Source: Pelagophyceae sp. CCMP2097
Lineage: Eukaryota > Sar > Pelagophyceae
NCBI GenBank assembly: GCA_026770575.1
Contig: MU657924.1
Span: 6,212-19,033, forward strand
Direction: 5' to 3'
Length of the DNA stretch: 12,822 bases
Below, piece by piece: positions 7,764 to 12,822 of the stretch. A program made the position numbers and the translations under genes. The notes beneath the pieces are model-generated. The model made no database searches. It was given only the letters and a program-made list of their open reading frames with translations, and was not told the DNA's origin. Positions within the stretch are counted from its first letter, which is position 1, and each line of letters begins with the position of its first letter.

Positions 7764-10214
7764 ATGCGTCTGGGTCTGTGCTTGTTCGTGGCCGCGTGGG
7801 GCCGCGGCGTTGCCCGGGGCACAGTCGTCTTCCCGAATGCGAGCGGCACGGCGCGGATCCAAAGCGCGCTCGACGACTGCACACTATACGCTGGCCGCGC
7901 CGTCCACCTCGCCGCCGGCGCGCACTGCGCCGCGGGGCTCGTCGCGCGCCGAGGATCGCACTGCGGGTGCGCCCAAACAGGAGAGCCCCGAGCCCCAAGC
8001 CGCAAGCCGACGACCACGGAAGAGCCCCGAGCCCCAAGCCGACGACCGCGGACGGACCGCGCAGGCTGCGCCTCGCGCTCGGCGCGCGCCTCTCCACGTG
8101 CGGTTTCGACGACGCCGCGCCGCTCCTCATCGTCGCGGCGGCGCACTTTACGCTCTCCGGCCGCGGAACGCTCGACGCCGGCAGCCGGGCCTCTGCTGCG
8201 TGCGTCGCCGCGGGCCGCGCGCGTCGCCGCGCGCCCTGCGCGTCGCCGCGCGCCCTGCGCGTCGCCGCGCGCCGCGCGAAAACGAGCGGGCGGGCACCAT
8301 CCGCCCGGCGCGTAGCCGCGCGGCGCGTAGGGTGGCCATCAGGGCCGACGACGTCGTGGTGAAGGGCGTCCGCATCGTCGGCAACACGACAGGTCAGTCG
8401 CGGTCGCGCGGCGACGTCGCGCTCGGCAGACGAGCGGCGCGGCGCAGAGGTTGCATCGACGCGCATTAGGCATCGAAGTCCGTGGCGAGCGCGTGCACGT
8501 CGACCACGTCTCCATCGACGTCGCCCGAGCCAACGTCGAGGTGCGTCGCCCCGTGCTTGCCGTTTGAGGCGAACGACACCCCGGCCGGCGTGCGCGAGCG
8601 ATGGACGCGGCGCCGCGTGCGCAGGTCTTCTCGTCGCACGTCGTCGTCGAGGACTGCCTCTTTGGTGGGCCGGACGGCGCCGCGCCGCTCGGCGGCGGCG
8701 GCGGCGGGCGCGGCCTCGGCGGCACCATCGGCCCGGTGGGGTCCGACGAGCGCGTTTTTAACGTGACATGGCGGCGCGTCAAATGCCTGAACACGGACTA
8801 CGGCGTGCGCGTCCTCGTCGACGGCAACGCGCGCGGCGGCGCCGTCGAGCGCGTCCGCTACGAGCGCCTCGCCTTCGACGGCGTCCGCAAATACAACGTC
8901 TTCGTGTCCACGCGCGCCATCGGCGCCACCCCGACCTTTGAGTGAGTCCGTCGACCCGCGGTTCGCAATTGCGGCCGACGGCGCCGCGCAGCACGGGCTT
9001 GTTCACCGTCCGCGACATCGAGTTCGTCGACTGCACGGCCAAGCGGTCGCGTGCCCTCGGCTGGATCTCCTGCAGGCGCGCCCCGCCCTCGAGGAACCCC
9101 GCATGCGCCTCGTTCGAGGAGCCGGGCCCCGCGAGTGCAAAGGCCGACTCTGCAGGCGGCACGTGCCGTGCCTCGACCTCGCGATGCGGAGGATCCACTT
9201 CGATAGCCCCACGGTGCTCTGGGAATGCGGCACCGCCTACGGTGCGAGGGCGTGGCTTGCGCATCCCCTCGAGGCTCCCGCGGCGGGTCCGGCGCCGCAG
9301 CCTTTCGCCTAGGGACGATGGAGGCCGTTTTTCCCAACGCGAGCAAGTGCCTCGAGGCAGAGGTGCCGCCGAGGCGGTTCTTCGAGCACAACACGCACGA
9401 CGAGTGGATGTACCGACTGTCGGACTTTGTAAACGGGAAGAAACGTGACTGGCGCGACACCGTCGAGGCGCGCTTCGGCGGCTCCGTCGCCGCCGACTAC
9501 GCGCGCGAGACGCGCTATGACTCGAACTACAAGGCCCTCGCGCGCATCGTCGCGCGCCGCGCGCGCGCCGCAGAAGTCGGCGCTCGCGGCGCCGTCGTCG
9601 TGGTACACCTGCGCGTCGGCGACGTCATCGACGACGCCGCGCGCTACAGCGCGGAAGATTTCGTCGCCGGCGCGTCGGCGCGCGACCACGCGCTCTCGCT
9701 CGCCGCGGAGGTCGTCCTGGGCGCCGACTACTACCGTGCCGTCGCGTGCGCCGTCCGCGCGTCCGTGCGCGGCGCCGCGGCGGCGACGGTGGCGCTCGTC
9801 TACATCGCGCCGGCGCCGGCGCCGGGCGCGTCTGCCTCGAGCCTCTCCCACGGCGTCGCGGCGCAGAAGAGCCTCGACTACGTGGCCGCCGTCCGCCGAG
9901 TCTTCGATCAGGCCGGATTCTCAGTCGTTGATCACGCCTCGGCGAGCGCCGACGACGACGTCGTCTTCATGGCCGGCGCAGACATCTTCGTCCCCTCGAC
10001 GGGCGGCTTCTCGCGCTTAGTCCTCCACTGCCTCGCCTACGCAGAGGCACGGCCCGCCGTCGTCTTGACAGACGACTTTCGAGAGCGGCTCCGGGCGACG
10101 TGCACGCACCCGCACGAGGCCGTAAGGCCGGTCTGCGCCGCGCTCTTCGCGGGCAAGAGCCGGGGCACGCTCCCGCGCAGCGACTTTGTCATCGGCGAAC
10201 CGCCCTCGAGCTAA
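7764..10214 (+). CDS. Secretory GH28-like beta-helix fused to HxRxGD glycosyltransferase domain
   Basis: Exons 7764-7966, 8065-8199, 8331-8392, 8470-8540, 8625-8941, 8992-9075, 9156-9241 and 9313-10214 join in phase to 619 residues. The start is chosen for its signal-peptide-like N-terminus MRLGLCLFVAAWGRGVARG. Residues about 20-335 resemble the GH28 (polygalacturonase) right-handed beta-helix: LRLALGARL, FTLSGRGTLDAG (compare GRGTIDG), VVVKGVRIVGN, VHVDHVSID, VVVEDCLF, GRGLGGTIGPVG, then an NVT(W/F)-RV repeat and a WEC...CL ending. The usual GH28 catalytic words look degenerate (GPDG for GDD, GRG for GHG, RVL for RIK), so pectinase activity is doubtful. Residues about 340-619 form a second domain with HLRVGD at 418-423 and DDDVVFMAGADIFVPSTGGFS at 533-553. 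These match in layout the HxRxGD motif and the later D...S-F-S motif of GT11-type and related fucosyltransferases. The sixth intron is GC-AG. A Golgi or secreted location is inferred from the signal peptide and an N-glycosylation-type NAS. Confidence 0.82.
7983..8051. repeat. Imperfect tandem repeat inside intron 1 of the GH28-GT gene
   Basis: A unit beginning GAGCCCCGAGCCCCAAGCCG at 7983 recurs at 8022 with a short internal deletion, so the two units make up most of the 98-base intron 7967-8064. It is non-coding in the spliced model. Confidence 0.7.
8202..8277. repeat. 19-bp minisatellite filling intron 2
   Basis: Four consecutive 19-bp units (8202, 8221, 8240, 8259) based on GCGTCGCCGCGCGCCCTGC occupy positions 3-78 of the 131-base intron 8200-8330. 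The two middle units are identical; the outer two vary slightly. The array begins within the GTGCGTCG donor, so each unit repeats part of the 5' splice-site sequence, though not its GT. Confidence 0.88.
9076..9155 (+). other. Probable GC-AG intron with 8-bp terminal direct repeat
   Basis: Upstream the frame reads ...LGWISC; downstream a different frame reads RHVPCLDLAMRRIHFDSP. Removing 9076-9155 (80 bases, GCGCGC...TGCAG, phase 2 to phase 2) joins them as GWISCRRHVPCLDLAM, natural for the beta-helix C-terminus. No GT donor gives the same join. TGCAGGCG occurs at 9071-9078 and again at 9151-9158, spanning both splice sites. Confidence 0.65.
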
Positions 10215-10246
10215 CACCTTGCGGCTTTGTTACGCGGGCGCGCTGG
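10215..10246. other. 32-bp gap between convergent genes
   Basis: Only 32 bases separate the TAA of the GH28-GT gene from the TGA (complement of 10247-10249) of the minus-strand gene. Unless transcripts end exactly here, the 3' UTRs must overlap each other's coding regions. Confidence 0.65.
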
Positions 10247-11846
10247 TCAAAGAGACGTGTGCGGCGCGCGGAAGAGGTCGCGGTAGTCGCGGAGGGCGCG
10301 GAGGAGCGCGGCGGCGTTGGGCGCAGGGGCTCGCGCGCGGCAGTTGGGCGCCGGGGCTCGCGCGCGGCACGGGCGCGCGGCGACGTCGGCGAACGCCTCT
10401 GCGTCGGCCGCACGCCGGCGGTCGCGGCGGTCCGCGGCGCGTGCGGCGTCGCACCGGCGCTCCGCGGCACGGTCGCGCGCGCGACCCCGCCGCGCCGCCT
10501 CGCACGCGGCAGAGCCGTCAAAGTCGTCCAGCGCCTCCGTCGCCCCCGCGAGGCCGCTGATCGCACGCACGAGGCGGCGGCTCGTCGCCGCGCGCGGCAC
10601 GGGCGCCTTGCGCGTCGAGCCGCCGCGGCCGCGCGGCGCCGACTCGAGCGCGGCGAGCGCGAGCACCGCGTCGTACTCGGCCTCGGCGAGCACGTGCGCC
10701 GCCGCGAGGCGCGACCGCGAGGCAGACCCGCCGCCGCGGCGCCCAAGGGTCGGCTCGCGCTCGACGCTCCTGCTGCGCTCGACGCTCCTGCTGCGCCTGC
10801 GCGGCGGCGCGGCGGCGCGCGCCTCACCGCCGAAGAGGATGTCGTCCGTCTCAGACCTGCGGGGCGCGGGTCCACAAACGCAAAGCTTCCGGAGATTGAC
10901 TCTAGGATGCCTGCGTTGCAGGGGCGCATGGGCGCACCACGCCTCGGCGGCGCCGCCGCGGTGCGTTTCGGCCGGGTCGGCCGCTCGACGCTCCTGCTGC
11001 GCCTGCGCGGCGGCGCGGCGGCGCGCGCCTCACCGCCGAAGAGGATGTCGTCCGTCTCAGACCTGCGGGGCGCGGGTCCACAAACGCAAAGCTTCCGGAG
11101 ATTGACTCTAGGATGCCTGCGTTGCAGGGGCGCATGGGCGCACCACGCCTCGGCGGCGCCGCCGCGGTGCGTTTCGGCCGGGTCGGCCGCCGCCCCTGCG
11201 AGGGCCGCGGCGTAGACGTGCGAGAGCGCCACGACGTGCGCCGGGTCGCGCGCGAGCGCGAGGGCCTCTGCGAGCGCCTCGGCGAAGCGCGCGTCGGTGG
11301 AAGGCGCCGTGCCGCGCCGCCGCCGCCGCCGCGCCGCGGGCGACCGCGCGCGGCGCCGGGTTGGCGGCGAGGCCGTCGAGGCGTCGCCGCCTTCTCGGAA
11401 GGAGACATGCGACCGCGAGGAAACGTGCGATCGCGAGGAGACGCGCGACGGCGTCGACTCCGCAGTGGTACCGTCGCTCGTGGCGCCGTCACTCGCAGCG
11501 GCGGCGGCGGCGGCCTCGGCCGCCTCGAAGAAGTCCGTCGTCTGGATGAGGTCGTCGCGCCGCAGCCGCCGGTGGCCCGTGGCCAGTGGCCGGCCCCGTA
11601 GCGGCGGCGGGCACGACCGGTGGCGCTGCGTCGACGCGAGCAGAGCCTCCCACGGCAGGATGCGCGACGACCTGCGCGCGAGGCGTCCCGGAGCCGCGGC
11701 AACCCCGCCGACGCGCGGCGCGAGCCACGGGGGACGCCGCCGCGCGCGGCCGCGAGCGCCGTGGGTCGGGCGGCGGCGGCCTGCACGTATAGTCAAGGGA
11801 CCACTCGGGAACACGGAGGCATCCGACGGACGAGGCCGCCGAGCAT
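10247..11846 (-). CDS. Unknown Ala/Arg-rich protein disrupted by exon-intron duplication
   Basis: The firm part has two coding blocks on the minus strand: 11671-11144 (RRDDLIQTTDFFEAAE..., DARFAEALAEALALARDPAHVVALSHVYAAALAG..., AAEAW) and 10856-10247 (SETDDILFGGEARAAAPP..., LAAAHVLAEAEYDAVLAL..., ending RALRDYRDLFRAPHTSL). They join as AAEAWSETDDILFGG only if the splice runs from the donor at 11143 in one repeat copy to the acceptor at 10857 in the other, skipping the duplicated exon. Using the near acceptor (11063) gives an 81-base intron but carries the wrong frame into the second copy. The 5' end is unresolved: a candidate first exon is 11846-11815 (MLGGLVRRMPP) with a GTGTTC donor. The protein (about 389 residues in this model) is helical, Ala/Arg-rich, with SRS(V/H) repeats. 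No family is recognised. Confidence 0.5.
10316..10369. repeat. 27-bp coding tandem repeat
   Basis: Two 27-bp units (10316-10342 and 10343-10369) differ at one base and encode on the minus strand a nonapeptide repeat of the type RARAPAPN. The unit is a multiple of three, which supports this reading frame as the real C-terminus of the minus-strand protein. Confidence 0.88.
10776..11190. repeat. 206-bp perfect tandem duplication
   Basis: Positions 10776-10984 and 10982-11190 are identical at a spacing of 206 bases as far as read by eye; the match breaks at the bases on either side. Each copy contains, on the minus strand, the end of an exon, an 81-base GTGCGC...CGCAG intron and the start of the next exon (SETDDILFGG). 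A related short duplication (GCTCGACGCTCCTGCTGC) abuts the left boundary around 10759-10794. Confidence 0.95.
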
Positions 11847-11894
11847 GGACGCGGCGGCGGGCCTCGTGTACGGCGGCGCGCCGTTAGGTGCCGC

Positions 11895-12764
11895 ATGGTA
11901 CCACATATCCTACGAGGCTGTGACGAACAGCCCCGGGCGCCATTGGAGCCCCCGAAAGAGGACGCGATGAGACGCCGCCGGCGGGATTGCGATGAAGCGG
12001 CCGAGCGCAGACGTCGGCTGCACCGACCTGGACCGCGCCGTCCTTCCAGGGACCATTGCGCAGTTGGGAAAGATTTTGAATGGACCTTTCCCATGCACTG
12101 CGTTCTGTTTTTTTGCCAAGTGGGGGGGAAATTTCAACGCGATGCGCGCGTCGTGGACGAGCAGGACGTGGACGAGCAGAGAACGGGCACAGTAGGGTCA
12201 AAATGCTCGCAAGTGGGTGGGTGGACCCTCCTTCCTGGTCCTCTATGGCTTTTGAAAGTGGGTGGGTACCCCCCCCTAAGAGGTTCCTTCGCTGGAATAG
12301 GCCCAGCTGTGTCCAACAGGGGCTCCCTGCTCTTCGCAGCGTCCATAAACGCACTCCTCGCCCCCTACAAAGGTAAATGCTCCAGAAAAAATATCGTACG
12401 GAGTTCTTCGGCGACAGACAACCGCTCGTTGCTCGCGGAGCGCTCAAGCATCCACTACGGCGTCCGGCGACATGTCATCGGCCTCGCCGACGCTCGCAGA
12501 GCTCTCTTTGGCATCCTCATCAACGCCGTCTACGGCGTCCGGCGACACGGCATCCTCCACGACTACGTCCGGCGCCATGGCATCGGCCTCTCCGCCGCTC
12601 GTGGTGGTCTCTTCGGCATCCTCCACGACTACGGCGTCCGGCGCCGGGACGTCCGAGAACCTCGCTACTTCGACTTCGACTTCGAGTGGCGACGTGGTGG
12701 TGACGGGCGTGATCGCGTCGTGCATCACCGCCTCGAGAGAGCCCACAGCTGTATCACCCGCTAG
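11895..12764 (+). CDS. Candidate ORF of unknown function (289 aa), uncertain
   Basis: An ATG at 11895 opens a frame to a TAG at 12764. GC is visibly lower here, so a stop-free run this long is less expected by chance. It includes GKDFEWTFPMHCVLFFCQVGGKF, GPAVSNRGSLLFAASINALLAPYKG and a repeated YGVRRHxIGLxxARxxLFGIL segment. Between the two repeat copies, three of the differences are purely third-codon-position changes in this frame, mild support for it. Against it, the opposite strand (12447-11884, and 12444 to the edge) and another plus frame (12349 to the edge, Ser/Thr-rich) are also open, and an intron may be present. No family is recognised. Confidence 0.25.
   Translation: MVPHILRGCDEQPRAPLEPPKEDAMRRRRRDCDEAAERRRRLHRPGPRRPSRDHCAVGKDFEWTFPMHCVLFFCQVGGKFQRDARVVDEQDVDEQRTGTVGSKCSQVGGWTLLPGPLWLLKVGGYPPLRGSFAGIGPAVSNRGSLLFAASINALLAPYKGKCSRKNIVRSSSATDNRSLLAERSSIHYGVRRHVIGLADARRALFGILINAVYGVRRHGILHDYVRRHGIGLSAARGGLFGILHDYGVRRRDVREPRYFDFDFEWRRGGDGRDRVVHHRLERAHSCITR
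12153..12179. repeat. 15-bp tandem repeat
   Basis: GTGGACGAGCAGGAC at 12153-12167 is followed directly by GTGGACGAGCAG. In one plus-strand frame it gives a repeated VDEQD peptide. Confidence 0.8.
12211..12268. repeat. Recurring AAGTGGGTGGGT motif (third copy at the right edge)
   Basis: AAGTGGGTGGGT occurs at 12211-12222 and 12256-12267, and again at 12810-12821 where the window ends; the last two copies share a following A. A degenerate relative (CAAGTGGGGGGGAA) lies near 12117. No other part of the window contains it. Confidence 0.7.
12455..12650. repeat. Diverged repeat cluster near the right edge
   Basis: A segment of about 60 bases beginning TACGGCGTCCGGCGAC at 12455 recurs in diverged form at about 12565, with extra short copies of its start at about 12533 and 12631. 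The word GGCATCCTC also recurs. The repeats keep three frames open, so they do not by themselves identify the coding strand. Confidence 0.6.
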
Positions 12765-12822
12765 TTTACCGAGGCTAAAAAAGTGCGTGCCTCGATGGCT
12801 CGGCTCGTCAAGTGGGTGGGTA

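Noticed and set aside
8202..8277. CRISPR-like regular repeat
   Set aside because: Units are directly adjacent with no spacers and lie inside an intron: a minisatellite.
8938..9312. Separate gene ending at the TAG at 9312 before the transferase domain
   Set aside because: Only six bases would separate stop and start, while splicing 9242-9312 is phase-consistent and completes the GH28 C-terminal pattern.
10189..11814. 541-residue minus-strand ORF taken as a single exon
   Set aside because: It reads through the proposed introns and, after the duplication, continues in a frame that turns into Arg/Ser low complexity; the conserved-looking C-terminus is in another frame. Its nominal start is a GTG.
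1..12822. tRNA, rRNA, snRNA, transposase or toxin genes
   Set aside because: Both strands were scanned by eye; no cloverleaf, conserved rRNA stretch, transposase motif or toxin family was recognised. A covariance-model search could still find a small RNA.

Overview
The window looks like nuclear DNA of a GC-rich, gene-dense unicellular eukaryote. All recognisable genes are split by short introns (about 50-190 bases), nearly all ending in AG and mostly starting GTGCG or GTGAG. The best-conserved protein is a eukaryotic ENTH/epsin trafficking adaptor. Very high GC, tiny intergenic gaps and short introns fit a microalga such as a pelagophyte stramenopile, with haptophytes and other GC-rich algae as alternatives. 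That placement is inference; no marker gene settles it.

Layout, left to right. 1-95: possible first exon of a minus-strand gene leaving the window. 96-629: an AT-richer island, probably a divergent promoter region. 630-1618 (+): a two-exon coiled-coil protein of unknown function. 1697-4603 (-): a long low-complexity protein of unknown function, best read as one gene of five exons. 4604-4977: a divergent promoter region. 4978-7373 (+): a five-exon epsin/epsinR-like ENTH protein, fully reconstructed at 612 residues. 7374-7763: intergenic. 7764-10214 (+): an eight-exon, 619-residue predicted secretory-pathway protein that joins a GH28-like beta-helix (polygalacturonase fold) to a glycosyltransferase domain carrying the HxRxGD motif of the fucosyltransferase superfamily. 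10247-11846 (-): an Ala/Arg-rich unknown protein interrupted by a perfect 206-bp tandem duplication. 11847-12822: a lower-GC, repeat-bearing end with several competing open frames.

The genes do not form a pathway or operon. At most there is a loose trafficking/secretion theme: a clathrin adaptor next to a probable Golgi or secreted carbohydrate-active fusion protein. The most notable points are the GH28-glycosyltransferase fusion with degenerate GH28 catalytic motifs, the frame-disrupting 206-bp exon/intron duplication, the GTGCG donor consensus, and a GC-AG intron flanked by an 8-bp direct repeat that may be a young inserted intron. No RNA genes, CRISPR arrays, prokaryotic features or recognisable transposase genes were seen.
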